This document shows, piece by piece, positions 34,936 through 43,482 of a DNA stretch of 64,000 bases. Within the stretch, counting starts at the first letter, position 1; every line of letters starts with the position of its first letter. Source of the DNA: Roseibium porphyridii (GTDB lineage Bacteria; Pseudomonadota; Alphaproteobacteria; Rhizobiales; Stappiaceae); NCBI RefSeq assembly GCF_026191725.2, contig NZ_CP120863.1, positions 186,001 through 250,000 of the forward strand. The letters run 5' to 3'. The position numbers were made by a program, and so were the translations under genes. A model generated the notes under the pieces. The model was not told the origin of the DNA. It did not search any database and worked only from the letters and a program-made list of their open reading frames with translations.

Positions 34936-37757
34936 GGGCGCACCTTCTGACGAACGGTTTTCGGGCCTTTTCCAACCGGCGACCGTAGTTCAGGGAACGC
35001 CGGGCTGCATTCGTCCGGTGGGCCTGTTTTTTCAATTCGGACCCGCAGGTCAAACCAGGCGGCCTGTCCCGTGATGGGATCCGAATTGGACCACCTCAGT
35101 CCGTCACCCTTTGGCGGCAGCAGCTCATTGATGAGATGATTGAGCAAGAAACCCTTGGTGGCCTCAGGCGCATCGCCATCCAGCGCCCATGCGCCTTTGC
35201 GTTTGCCAATGGCGTTCCATGTCCAGACGGTGTTTTCGTTTAGAGCCGCCATCAAGGCGACTGGAACCACTATCTCGCCGTGGAGCGAGGTGACCCGCGC
35301 CCAGTCGCCATCCTGAAAGCCATGCTCTTCCCAGATTTTCGTTGGCACATACAACGGATTGTGACCATGGATTTGTCTCAGCCAAGCATTTTGGCTGCCC
35401 CAGGAGTGGTACATGGCCATTGGCCGTTGCGTGAGCGCATGGACCGGGTAATCAGCTTCATCCACGTGGACATCTTCCAGCGGCGGATACCACACAGGCA
35501 ACGGCTCGAACGTTTCCTTGATGCGCTCGCGCAGGTGATCGGGCGGTTGACGGTCACCGTGCCCCTCCGCTGCCAGCTGAAAGCGGCGCATGGGCTCGGA
35601 GTAGAGTTCAAAAAGATAGGGCTGAGGTTTGTCGTAAAAACCGAGTTCGACTGCCCAATCCTGATATGCCGCGTTCCAGGGTTTGTAGAAGGCTGCTTCG
35701 TCTGGAACATGCTCGACAAAAAAACCACCGTTTTCGATGTATCGGTCAAGTTGTTCCGGATTGACGTCGCCTCTGCCTTTGTCAGATCCATCACCCCGGA
35801 ATCCCGCCAATGGACCAATGCCCGGCCGGCGTTGGTGATTGACCATATAGTCGGCATAGTCGCGATATTTGGCACTGCCATCTTCTTCGACAAAGCCGGG
35901 AAGTTTCAGCCGCACACCAAGGTCGACCAGCACAGACTGGAAACCTCTGACATCCCTGTCCGGCTCAATCACCGGCCAGCGGATGGCGTCAGCAGCCGCG
36001 TCGGCTTCACAAATCGGTCGATCCAGCAGGCTGATGCAGTCGTGGCGTTCCAGATAGGTCGTGTCCGGGAGAATGAGATCCGCATAGGCAACCATTTCCG
36101 ATGAATAGGCATCGGAATAGATTATCCGCGGGATAACGTAGTTGCCGTCCTCATCCTTGTCGGTCAGCATCTCCATGACACCCTTGGTGTTCATGGAGGA
36201 ATTCCAGGACATGTTCGCCATATAAAGAAACAGGGTATCGATCCTATAAGGATCTCCCGCATGGGCGTTGGAAATCACCATGTGCATCAGCCCGTGGGCC
36301 GACATCGGGTTCTCCCAGGAAAAAGCCTTGTCGATGCGCGCAGGCGTGCCGTCTTCCTTCAGCGCCAGATCACCCGGTCCCCGAACAAAACCCAGATGCG
36401 GCCCGTCCAGCGGACAATCCGGTTTGGAATGGCAATGAGGCGTCGGGTGTGCCGTAACCGGCTTCGGGTAAGGCGGCTTGAACCGGAAACCACCGGGCAC
36501 TTCCACAGTCCCGAGCAGGATCTGTAGGAAATGCAGCGACCGACAAGTCTGGAAACCGTTCGAATGAGCGGAGATCCCCCGCATGGCATGAAAACTGACC
36601 GGACGGCCGGGCATCTTTTCGTGACGGTCTCCACGAAAGTCTGTCCACGGCTGGTCCAACTCAAACGCCTCTTCAAAGGCAACGCGGGCCAATTCGGCAG
36701 CAATCGCGCGGATGCGCTGTGCCGACACACCACATTTTTCGGCCACAGCTTCAGGGCTGTAGGCATCATCCAGATATTTCTCAGCAAGTAGCTGGAACAC
36801 TGTCCTGTGTGTCAGACCATCCTTTTCATACTGGGCCGCAAGATCCGGTTTGACGCCTCTTTGGTCGAATGCCGTCGGCTGGCCGCTGTTGCGGTCAATG
36901 ACAAGTGTTTTGCCGGCCTCATCCCGCAACAGCAGCCCGAATTCAGGTGAGGCCGGGTCGTTGTTCACCAGGCATGGCGCATTGGTGAAGCGGGACAGGT
37001 ATGCCAGATCGATCTTGCCGCTTTGAAGAAGCGTGTGAACCAACGACAGGATGAACAGACCATCGGTGCCCGGGGTTATCCCGACCCATTCGTCGGCGAT
37101 CGCGTTGTAGCCGGACCGAACCGGATTGATGCCTATGACCTTGCCGCCATGTGCCTTGAGCTTGCCAAGCCCCATTTTGATGGGATTGGAATCATGGTCT
37201 TCGGCAACACCGAACAACAGAAACAGTTTTGTCCTGTCCCAATCGGGTTGGCCGAATTCCCAAAAGGCACCACCCATTGTGTAGATGCCACCTGCGGCCA
37301 TGTTCACCGAACAGAAACCGCCATGCGCCGCATAGTTGGGAGTGCCGAAATTTTGCGCCCAGAAACTGGTAAAGCTCTGGGACTGGTCCCGCCCGGTGAA
37401 AAAGGCAAGTTTTTCAGGTGCGGACTTGCGGATGGGCGCCAGCCAGCCAGTGGCAATTTCCAGTGCCTCATCCCAGCTGATTTCCTCAAATTCACCCGAC
37501 CCTCTTGGCCCCTTACGCTTGAGGGGTGCACGCAGGCGCGACGGCGCATTCACCTGCATGATGCCGGACGAACCCTTGGCGCACAGCACGCCCTTGTTGA
37601 CCGGGTGATCTCTGTTGCCCTCGATATAGGCAACCTTGCCGTCTTTCATGTGGACGTTGATGCCGCACCTGCAGGCGCACATGTAGCAGGTGGTCTGACG
37701 AATTTCGTCAGATACAAGTGGAGATGTCTCCACAGATGGCTGCTGGTGTCTGCCCAA
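34932..37757 (-). CDS. soeA: Molybdopterin oxidoreductase, SoeA-type sulfite dehydrogenase catalytic subunit
   Basis: A 941-residue bis-MGD enzyme. Cys24, Cys27, Cys31 and Cys59 (TCYMCACRCG ... LCAKG) bind the N-terminal 4Fe-4S cluster. The blocks FFTGRDQSQSFTSFWAQ and GGFCSVNMAAGGIYTMGGAFWEFGQPDWDRTK resemble SoeA proteins of purple sulfur and roseobacter-type bacteria, which oxidise cytoplasmic sulfite to sulfate with electrons going to quinone. No Tat signal is present. The start is TTG with a strong GAGGAGGGG just upstream. Other DMSO-reductase relatives (tetrathionate or thiosulfate reductases) are less likely but not excluded. Confidence 0.85.
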   Translation of the reverse strand: MGRHQQPSVETSPLVSDEIRQTTCYMCACRCGINVHMKDGKVAYIEGNRDHPVNKGVLCAKGSSGIMQVNAPSRLRAPLKRKGPRGSGEFEEISWDEALEIATGWLAPIRKSAPEKLAFFTGRDQSQSFTSFWAQNFGTPNYAAHGGFCSVNMAAGGIYTMGGAFWEFGQPDWDRTKLFLLFGVAEDHDSNPIKMGLGKLKAHGGKVIGINPVRSGYNAIADEWVGITPGTDGLFILSLVHTLLQSGKIDLAYLSRFTNAPCLVNNDPASPEFGLLLRDEAGKTLVIDRNSGQPTAFDQRGVKPDLAAQYEKDGLTHRTVFQLLAEKYLDDAYSPEAVAEKCGVSAQRIRAIAAELARVAFEEAFELDQPWTDFRGDRHEKMPGRPVSFHAMRGISAHSNGFQTCRSLHFLQILLGTVEVPGGFRFKPPYPKPVTAHPTPHCHSKPDCPLDGPHLGFVRGPGDLALKEDGTPARIDKAFSWENPMSAHGLMHMVISNAHAGDPYRIDTLFLYMANMSWNSSMNTKGVMEMLTDKDEDGNYVIPRIIYSDAYSSEMVAYADLILPDTTYLERHDCISLLDRPICEADAAADAIRWPVIEPDRDVRGFQSVLVDLGVRLKLPGFVEEDGSAKYRDYADYMVNHQRRPGIGPLAGFRGDGSDKGRGDVNPEQLDRYIENGGFFVEHVPDEAAFYKPWNAAYQDWAVELGFYDKPQPYLFELYSEPMRRFQLAAEGHGDRQPPDHLRERIKETFEPLPVWYPPLEDVHVDEADYPVHALTQRPMAMYHSWGSQNAWLRQIHGHNPLYVPTKIWEEHGFQDGDWARVTSLHGEIVVPVALMAALNENTVWTWNAIGKRKGAWALDGDAPEATKGFLLNHLINELLPPKGDGLRWSNSDPITGQAAWFDLRVRIEKTGPPDECSPAFPELRSPVGKGPKTVRQKVRP

Positions 37758-37773
37758 GTCCCCTCCTCTGGCC

Positions 37774-37792
37774 TTTAGAAATTTTTTCTAAA
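37774..37792. promoter_or_regulatory. Perfect inverted repeat just upstream of soeA
   Basis: TTTAGAAA, three bases, TTTCTAAA: a perfect AT-rich dyad ending 17 bp before the soeA start and directly upstream of its ribosome site. It could be an operator or form a short 5'-UTR hairpin. The remaining gap up to 38030 shows no gene or other recognisable element. Confidence 0.45.
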
Positions 37793-38030
37793 AACCGCTC
37801 CTGTGCAGCAAGTCTTATGTGCTTAAGTATGTATTTGTAGGATGCGTTGGCGTCAATCAACGTCTTCGGTGCGGCGGCATATGTCGGGATTCTACCGAAA
37901 AGAACGTTTTTCGTGGCGCAAAACGACAAAAATTCCCTCTCCAGCGGCGACCCGGAAAGTGTCTGGAAAAAGTCAGGTTTCAGCTTCACATCTCAGACCA
38001 CAGAAATCTGTGGGGAGGTCTTGGCTGACT

Positions 38031-38058
38031 AAAAAAGGCCGCCCGATGGGCGGCCTTT
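38031..38058 (-). terminator. Intrinsic terminator of the THI5-like gene
   Basis: GGCCGCCC and GGGCGGCC pair around a three-base loop (GAT on the plus strand). On the minus strand the hairpin is followed by six T residues (AAAAAA at 38031-38036), a textbook terminator 30 bp after the stop codon. Confidence 0.88.
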
Positions 38059-38088
38059 CCGTATGCCAATTTAAGAGCAGTTGAAGCT

Positions 38089-39078
38089 CTAGAGCTTGTC
38101 TGTTACCGCAGTTGAAGTGGCACCTTCCGGTTCTTTCGTGATAACCGGGTCTGAACCACCTGAAAGCAGCGACTTGACCGTACGATTGTAAGCTTCCATG
38201 TCGAGCTTGCCATCGGCTCCATCAACCAGCTTGTTGATCTCGCCAACCATGCGGATCTGGTGCTTTTCCGTCTGTGCGCCCGTGGCGTCGTTTTCAAGCA
38301 CGATTTCAGCAGCTTCTTCCGGGTTTGCTGCGGAATACTCCCAGCCTTTCATGGTTGCTTTGACGAACCGTGCCAGTTTGTCGACCATGGCCGGATCATC
38401 CAGGCTGGACTCCAGTACGTAGAGACCGTCCTCGAGGGTTGCGACACCCTGGTCTTCATATTTGAAGACAATCAGTTCATCTTCCGGAATGCCTGCGTCT
38501 ATGACCTGCCAATATTCATTGTAAGTCATGGTGGAGATGCAATCGGCCTGCTTCTGGAGCAGCGGATCAACGTTGAAGCCCTGCTTGAGAACCGTCACTC
38601 CGCCGTCGCTACCATCCGTTGGAATGCCCAACTGGCTCATCCAGGACAGAAACGGGTATTCGTTGCCGAAGAACCATACGCCCAGTGTCTTGCCCTTGAA
38701 GTCTTCCGGCGAAGTGATGCCGGTGTCCTTGCGGCAAGTCAGCATCATTCCGGACTTCTTGAAAGGCTGTGCAATGTTGACCAGCGGCACACCTTTTTCG
38801 CGGGACGCCAAAGCGGACGGCATCCAGTCGATGATCACGTCAGCACCACCACCGGCAATAACCTGAGGCGGTGCGATGTCTGGACCACCCGGCTTGATCG
38901 TTACATCCAGGCCTTCTTCTTCATAAAAGCCCTTGTCCTTGGCGACGTAGTAGCCGGCGAATTGTCCCTGTGTGACCCATTTCAACTGCAACGTCAGTTC
39001 GTCCGCGGCATGTGCCGCGCCCGAAACCAGGCTCGCGCCCAAGACGGACACAAGCGCCAGATTCTTCAATGCCTTCAT
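38089..39078 (-). CDS. NMT1/THI5-like ABC transporter substrate-binding protein, probable pyrimidine-type ligand
   Basis: A 329-residue exported binding protein with a signal peptide ending SGAAHA. LQLKWVTQGQFAGYYVAKDKGFYEEEGLDV is the NMT1/THI5 N-terminal signature (cited as positions 27-56 of the product; key residues K, W, F-x-GYY-x-A). This family binds pyrimidine-type molecules such as thiamine precursors. I used the second of two ATGs, which has AGGGGA at proper distance. No permease or ATPase gene is next to it, and a terminator follows directly. A RutR-like operator in its promoter suggests the ligand is uracil, thymine or another pyrimidine rather than a thiamine precursor. Confidence 0.82.
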   Translation of the reverse strand: MKALKNLALVSVLGASLVSGAAHAADELTLQLKWVTQGQFAGYYVAKDKGFYEEEGLDVTIKPGGPDIAPPQVIAGGGADVIIDWMPSALASREKGVPLVNIAQPFKKSGMMLTCRKDTGITSPEDFKGKTLGVWFFGNEYPFLSWMSQLGIPTDGSDGGVTVLKQGFNVDPLLQKQADCISTMTYNEYWQVIDAGIPEDELIVFKYEDQGVATLEDGLYVLESSLDDPAMVDKLARFVKATMKGWEYSAANPEEAAEIVLENDATGAQTEKHQIRMVGEINKLVDGADGKLDMEAYNRTVKSLLSGGSDPVITKEPEGATSTAVTDKL

Positions 39079-39247
39079 TGCCATTCCCCTACTGGTTACG
39101 GGCCTCGTCACATGGACGGGTCCCTTCTCTGGAATTCACCACTCTATGCTGAACCAACCGGCGAGTGTTTTAAAGCCGCCTAATTGGGTGCCAGCAATCT
39201 GGCCGTGTTGTCTGCGACGGGGCGCTTACCTTCTCGTCCACAGGTCA

Positions 39248-39296
39248 CTGACCATTTGGTCAAGAAAATCTAGAAAGCTGCCCCGTCTCTGGTCAA
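39248..39296 (-). promoter_or_regulatory. Promoter with near-perfect RutR-type operator, THI5-like gene
   Basis: On the minus strand TTGACC (39296-39291), 18 bp, TAGATT (39272-39267) forms a promoter. Four bases past its -10 is the operator: the plus-strand reading CTGACCATTTGGTCAA (39248-39263) matches TTGACCANNTGGTCAA at 13 of 14 defined bases. The operator would cover the start site. It lies about 170 bp before the binding-protein gene and 222 bp before the divergent nitroreductase gene. Nothing else recognisable fills this 406-bp gap; in particular no THI box. Confidence 0.65.
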
Positions 39297-39484
39297 GGTT
39301 ATTTTTTAATCAAGCAGACATAAGCGCCAATTTGAGCGCGTATTCAGGTTGCGGAGCCGAAAAATGGGATTTTTGGTTGCCTAACGCACCGGAAGACGAT
39401 CCATTGTTCGCTTTTGACAGGACCGACTGCCGGAAACAAACGCAATTCAGCGTGGTCTCGGCGGCGAAACCGGATAGACGCTAC

Positions 39485-40180
39485 ATGATTGCCAAATCTG
39501 CACTTAATTATCGACCGCTTCCCTTGCCCGACCGGCGGCAGTTCACCGATGCAGAAATGCAGGCAAGGGCTGATGCGTTTCTTGAAGATGTGCGCACGCG
39601 TCACACGATCCGGCATTTTTCCGACCGTCCGGTCGAACGAGCCGTCATTGAAACCTGCATCCGCGCTGCCGGAACCGCGCCAAGTGGTGCGAACCATCAA
39701 CCCTGGCATTTCGTTGCAATTGCCAATCCTGCCTTGAAGCGCAAGATCCGCGAAGCTGCCGAAGAAGAAGAGAAGAAGTTTTATGCCGGCGGTGCCGGGG
39801 ATGAATGGATCAAGGCGCTTGAGCCGATCGGAACCAATGCTGACAAACCTCACCTGGAGATTGCTCCCTGGCTGATTGTTGTTTTTGCACAGCGTTGGGG
39901 AACCTATGACGATGGCACCCGGTACAAGCACTACTACGTGCCAGAAAGCGTCGGCATTGCGACCGGCGTTCTGATCACGGCGCTTCATCATGCCGGATTG
40001 TCGACATTGACCCACACGCCCAACCCAATGAAGTTCCTGAATGAAATTCTCCAACGACCCGAGGCTGAAAAACCAGTCATGATCCTTGCGGCCGGACATC
40101 CTGCAGAAGATGCGACCGTGCCCGCTGCGGCAAAACTGAAGAAACCCTTGGACCAGATCCTCAGCGTCTTTGACGACTAG
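39485..40180 (+). CDS. Nitroreductase family flavoprotein
   Basis: A 231-residue FMN-dependent protein with RHTIRHFSDRPV near residue 38, RAAGTAPSGANHQPWHFV (the FMN-contacting PSGANxQPW motif) and VGIATGVLITALHHAGL. It resembles the branch containing BluB and iodotyrosine deiodinase more than classical NfsB enzymes. The longest frame begins far upstream in non-coding DNA, so I start at the ATG just before SALNYRPLPL. The substrate is unknown. Sharing an intergenic RutR-like site with the THI5-like gene allows a role in pyrimidine metabolism, but RutE homology is not evident. Confidence 0.82.
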   Translation: MIAKSALNYRPLPLPDRRQFTDAEMQARADAFLEDVRTRHTIRHFSDRPVERAVIETCIRAAGTAPSGANHQPWHFVAIANPALKRKIREAAEEEEKKFYAGGAGDEWIKALEPIGTNADKPHLEIAPWLIVVFAQRWGTYDDGTRYKHYYVPESVGIATGVLITALHHAGLSTLTHTPNPMKFLNEILQRPEAEKPVMILAAGHPAEDATVPAAAKLKKPLDQILSVFDD

Positions 40181-40187
40181 GAATGAC

Positions 40188-42023
40188 TTAACCGGTCATA
40201 TGGCTCGGCGCAGCGGCGACATTGTTTTTTATCTTCTCAACAAGGTCCTTACGTTCCTGACTGCCATCGGCTGAATAGTTGAGGTTCTTGAAGAGGGACG
40301 TCTGCTCGGTGAAGAATTTGCGCACCGTGTCCTTGTCCTCGAAGGCAAAATCCGTGTTGGCGATCTTGTAGACCAGTTCGAAAGTCTCTTGCTGGCGGTC
40401 AAGCGGGGCGGACACATCGACATCATCGAAAGCATCTTGCTGCAAATAGACCATGTCGAGAAAGAGCGCCTTTTGCTGAAGGATAAAATCCTCGGTGGAG
40501 ACCCCTTCTTCACCGGTTACCTGCATCATACGCGTGATTTCATCACCTTTGCGCAGCAGGTCGATCATCTCTTCGACGCGCGGCACCCAGTTCGGACCGA
40601 TATTGGTCTGGTACCAGTCGCCCAGCTGCACGTGATAGCGAGACCATGACAGAAGCGGGTCGACAGCCGGATAGAACCGTTTGTAGGCGCGCTCGGAAGA
40701 CAATCCGAGGAAGGTTTTTACCGTTCCGAGCGTCGACTGGGTCACCGGTTCTTCAAAGTTGCCGCCGGCAGGCGAAACCGTGCCGATCATGGTGAGACTG
40801 CCCGTTTCGCCAGCGGCTGTTTTCAAAACGCCTGCGCGCTCATAGACGCCCTTGATCGAAGAATCCAGGTAAGCTGGAAAGGCTTCTTCACCCGGGATCT
40901 CCTCCAACCGACCTGAAGTCTCTCGCATTGCCTGCGCCCAGCGCGAGGTGCTGTCGGCAATCAACAGTACATCATAGCCCATCTGGCGGTAGTATTCGCC
41001 AAGAGTGATGCCGGTATAAATCGATGCCTCACGCGCAGCGACCGGCATGGAGGAGGTGTTGCAGATGATGACAGTTCGGTCCATCAGCGTGCCGTCACCG
41101 GAGGGATCAGGTTGATGCGGAAATTCGGTAATGGTTTCAACGACCTCGCCGGCACGCTCGCCGCAGGCGACGACAATCACGATATTGACGGCTGAAAACC
41201 GCGAAATCAGAGATTGAAGCACCGTTTTACCGGCTCCGAACGGCCCGGGAATGCAGCCCATTCCTCCACGCGCAATCGGAAAGAACGTGTCGATCAAGCG
41301 CAAGGTGGTGATCAGCGGTTCACTCGGATAAAGCCTTTCGCTTTGCCCTGCCTTCACGAGACCTTCAGGCAACGCCCGCCGAACCGGCCAATGCTGGACC
41401 ATGGGAAGGTCCCGGGTGTCGCCTCTGTCATTCTTGATGGTTGCGATCACTTCGTTGATCGTGAAAGTACCTTCCCGGATCCGATCAATCGTCCAGGTAC
41501 CGGTAAGCGTAAAAGGGGCCATTATCTTGTGTTGGAAACGTCCCTCTGGAACTGTTCCAATTGTGTCGCCAGCCTTGACCTTGTCTCCCGATTTGACCGC
41601 GGGCTCAAAAGACCACTTTCGGTTTTGATCAAGCGCGTTTGTCAGGACACCGCGTGGCAGAAAAAAACCATGTTCGGCAGCAATATCGGCAAGCGGGTTC
41701 TGCAATCCGTCAAATACGGTGCTGAGAAGACCAGGCCCGAGCGCAACGGACAGCATCTCACCGCTCTGGATCACCTTGTCGCCAACCCGAACTCCGGATG
41801 TGCTTTCAAAAACCTGTGCTTCGGCGGATTTGCCGCGAACGCGCAGAACCTCAGCTTTTAGATACTCACGCGGTTTTCCATCCCGTTCAGGACCGTGCGG
41901 AACGATGTAAACGACTTCATTCTTGATCAGAGGCGCGTTTCCGATCGGTGACAGTGTCACAAGATCGTCTTGCACCGCGACGATCTCAGCTGTCGGATCA
42001 GGGAGTTGAACATGACTGGTCAC
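40188..42023 (-). CDS. atpA: V-type ATPase catalytic subunit A
   Basis: A 611-residue catalytic subunit. Walker A is GPFGAGKTV at residues 260-268; CGERAGEVVE near residue 287 supplies the catalytic glutamate; DSTSRWAQAMRETSGRLEEIPGEE is present. The bulge region typical of A subunits (about residues 115-200) separates it from F-type beta chains. It hydrolyses ATP in the cytoplasmic A3B3 head. The start is GTG, overlapping the preceding stop (GTGA). In this operon it is the last gene, instead of being next to subunit B as usual. A synthase direction cannot be excluded by sequence of this subunit. Confidence 0.96.
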   Translation of the reverse strand: MTSHVQLPDPTAEIVAVQDDLVTLSPIGNAPLIKNEVVYIVPHGPERDGKPREYLKAEVLRVRGKSAEAQVFESTSGVRVGDKVIQSGEMLSVALGPGLLSTVFDGLQNPLADIAAEHGFFLPRGVLTNALDQNRKWSFEPAVKSGDKVKAGDTIGTVPEGRFQHKIMAPFTLTGTWTIDRIREGTFTINEVIATIKNDRGDTRDLPMVQHWPVRRALPEGLVKAGQSERLYPSEPLITTLRLIDTFFPIARGGMGCIPGPFGAGKTVLQSLISRFSAVNIVIVVACGERAGEVVETITEFPHQPDPSGDGTLMDRTVIICNTSSMPVAAREASIYTGITLGEYYRQMGYDVLLIADSTSRWAQAMRETSGRLEEIPGEEAFPAYLDSSIKGVYERAGVLKTAAGETGSLTMIGTVSPAGGNFEEPVTQSTLGTVKTFLGLSSERAYKRFYPAVDPLLSWSRYHVQLGDWYQTNIGPNWVPRVEEMIDLLRKGDEITRMMQVTGEEGVSTEDFILQQKALFLDMVYLQQDAFDDVDVSAPLDRQQETFELVYKIANTDFAFEDKDTVRKFFTEQTSLFKNLNYSADGSQERKDLVEKIKNNVAAAPSHMTG

Positions 42024-42769
42024 GACGAAGATCCCTCAAGAGGTGAAAAAGTGTCGGAGAAAAATCCCTGCGGCTTCGGAGGGCTGATATTTGCGTCTGG
42101 CCCTTCAAGAGCCAATGAGACCAGAGCCTCCAGACGATCACGGGCATCGGCTTCGTTGTAGCGTGACCACCGTTCCACAATTACCCAGCGCAGCACATAA
42201 ATTCCGACTGCTTCGAAGTCGAAATCATGCATCGTTCCATAGTGATCGAGCTGCCGGACCACCTCTGTTAGAACCAGACGCTCCATCGAAATATGGTCGC
42301 CGGACTGCATCAATCGATAGGCTTCGGAAACCCACGGCATGAAGTGTCCGAGACCAAAAGCCGGGTCGCTCCAGTTCGACTTTATTGACATGCACCAGCG
42401 ACCCATGCCCCAGTTTTCGATATCTCCGGCGCTTTCCTGTCCATTCCGGCGGCGGCGCAAAGCGGCAATCAATGTCCGCGTCTCCATACGCGCACCAACA
42501 AGATGCTGCAGATCGGGATAGTCTTTCAGGTCCGCAATGATCCGATTTGCTCGGCGAATGACTTCTGCATCCTGATCGTATTTGGCGACACCTGCCCAGG
42601 CAGTCACCTCGACCATTTCCTTCAATAACGCCGCATGCTGCGGCTCCAGCATCGTCAGGCGCTGTTTCAGCCGGAAATCCGAAATCGGCAGGTCCTTGAG
42701 CGAGAACAGTTTCCCGAGATGCGGAAAGCTGGTGACAAGCGAGATATATTGGTGCGGATTGGACGTCAT
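42020..42769 (-). CDS. DUF2764-like V-ATPase subunit, probable subunit C/d equivalent
   Basis: A 249-residue soluble protein beginning MTSNPHQYISLVTSFPHLGKLF. The YxxLVTSFP start and helical character match DUF2764 proteins, which occupy the same place between E and A genes in chlamydial and spirochaetal V-ATPase operons. They are presumed to replace the central-stalk socket subunit C (eukaryotic d). It lies 2 bp after subunit E and overlaps subunit A. No other candidate for C is found in the operon, which supports this assignment; direct evidence is lacking. Confidence 0.7.
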   Translation of the reverse strand: MTSNPHQYISLVTSFPHLGKLFSLKDLPISDFRLKQRLTMLEPQHAALLKEMVEVTAWAGVAKYDQDAEVIRRANRIIADLKDYPDLQHLVGARMETRTLIAALRRRRNGQESAGDIENWGMGRWCMSIKSNWSDPAFGLGHFMPWVSEAYRLMQSGDHISMERLVLTEVVRQLDHYGTMHDFDFEAVGIYVLRWVIVERWSRYNEADARDRLEALVSLALEGPDANISPPKPQGFFSDTFSPLEGSSS

Positions 42770-42771
42770 TG

Positions 42772-43473
42772 TCAGCGCAGCACCCCTTCCATCACGGCCC
42801 GCAGTCGCGGCTGTAGGTGACGTTTTAGCAGCGTTGCAATCGCTTCTTCAGTCAGGTCAATGGAAACATCGCGATCAGTCAGCTTAACTCTTATGCCGTC
42901 GAAGCCAGGTGCCGTGGAAAACGTCACGCCTGCACGCAGTGCATCGCCCGCAAGCACCAGAACAAAATGCGTCAGCGTTCCTGGCTCGACCGCCTCGGGT
43001 GACTGCTTCAACTCCTCAAAACTGACAACCTTTTCAGGCAACACGATTTCCATCGGTTCCGTGTCGCTGACAGACGCATTGTCACGGGCATTGCCGGCCA
43101 TCGCGAGAATGAGTTTTTGTAAGAAAGCCTCATCGGCAAGGGTGGTGCCTACCAACCTTCCAGCTTCCTGTTGAATGCGGTCACCCAGCTCATTTCTGAG
43201 GCTGAGGACCAGATCACGTGCGGCGACTTTAAGCCCGTCTTCCGTCGCAGCCTTTTCCTTTGCGGCCTCAGCACGTGCTGTCGCCAAGAGGTTGTCGGCC
43301 CGTTCCTGCGCTTCCGACACGATCTCCTCTGCTTTTGCCTTGGCCTTGGCCAGAATGTCATCGGCTTCCGACTGACCGGCTGCAACGCCTTCGGATTTCA
43401 GTCGATTGATCAGGGCCTGCACCCCAGCACCAGCCGCATTTTCAAGCTCTTGCGTGGTATCATGCTTGGACAT
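42772..43473 (-). CDS. atpE: V-type ATPase peripheral stalk subunit E
   Basis: A 233-residue protein. Residues about 1-100 are a long alanine/glutamate-rich helix (ADDILAKAKAKAEEIVSEAQ) typical of the E-subunit coiled coil. The C-terminal globular part ends near VMEGVLR. It would link the A3B3 head to membrane subunit I as part of the stator. No separate subunit G gene is present, though E and G normally pair. A good AGGAGGG site precedes the ATG. Confidence 0.8.
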   Translation of the reverse strand: MSKHDTTQELENAAGAGVQALINRLKSEGVAAGQSEADDILAKAKAKAEEIVSEAQERADNLLATARAEAAKEKAATEDGLKVAARDLVLSLRNELGDRIQQEAGRLVGTTLADEAFLQKLILAMAGNARDNASVSDTEPMEIVLPEKVVSFEELKQSPEAVEPGTLTHFVLVLAGDALRAGVTFSTAPGFDGIRVKLTDRDVSIDLTEEAIATLLKRHLQPRLRAVMEGVLR

Positions 43474-43482
43474 GTTGCCCTC

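Noticed and set aside
37758..38088. Several short plus-strand frames of 60-80 codons upstream of soeA
   Set aside because: They overlap one another in different frames and run through a terminator; no start signals or conserved features.
39079..39484. Possible TPP riboswitch (THI box) before the THI5-like gene
   Set aside because: None of the conserved THI-box segments (CTGAGA, ACCCT, GAACCTGATCTGG) is present on the minus strand; a RutR-like operator is found instead.
38972..39484. N-terminal extension of the nitroreductase by 171 codons
   Set aside because: The extension covers the divergent promoter and operator region and the start of the THI5-like gene; the conserved nitroreductase sequence begins just after the ATG at 39485.
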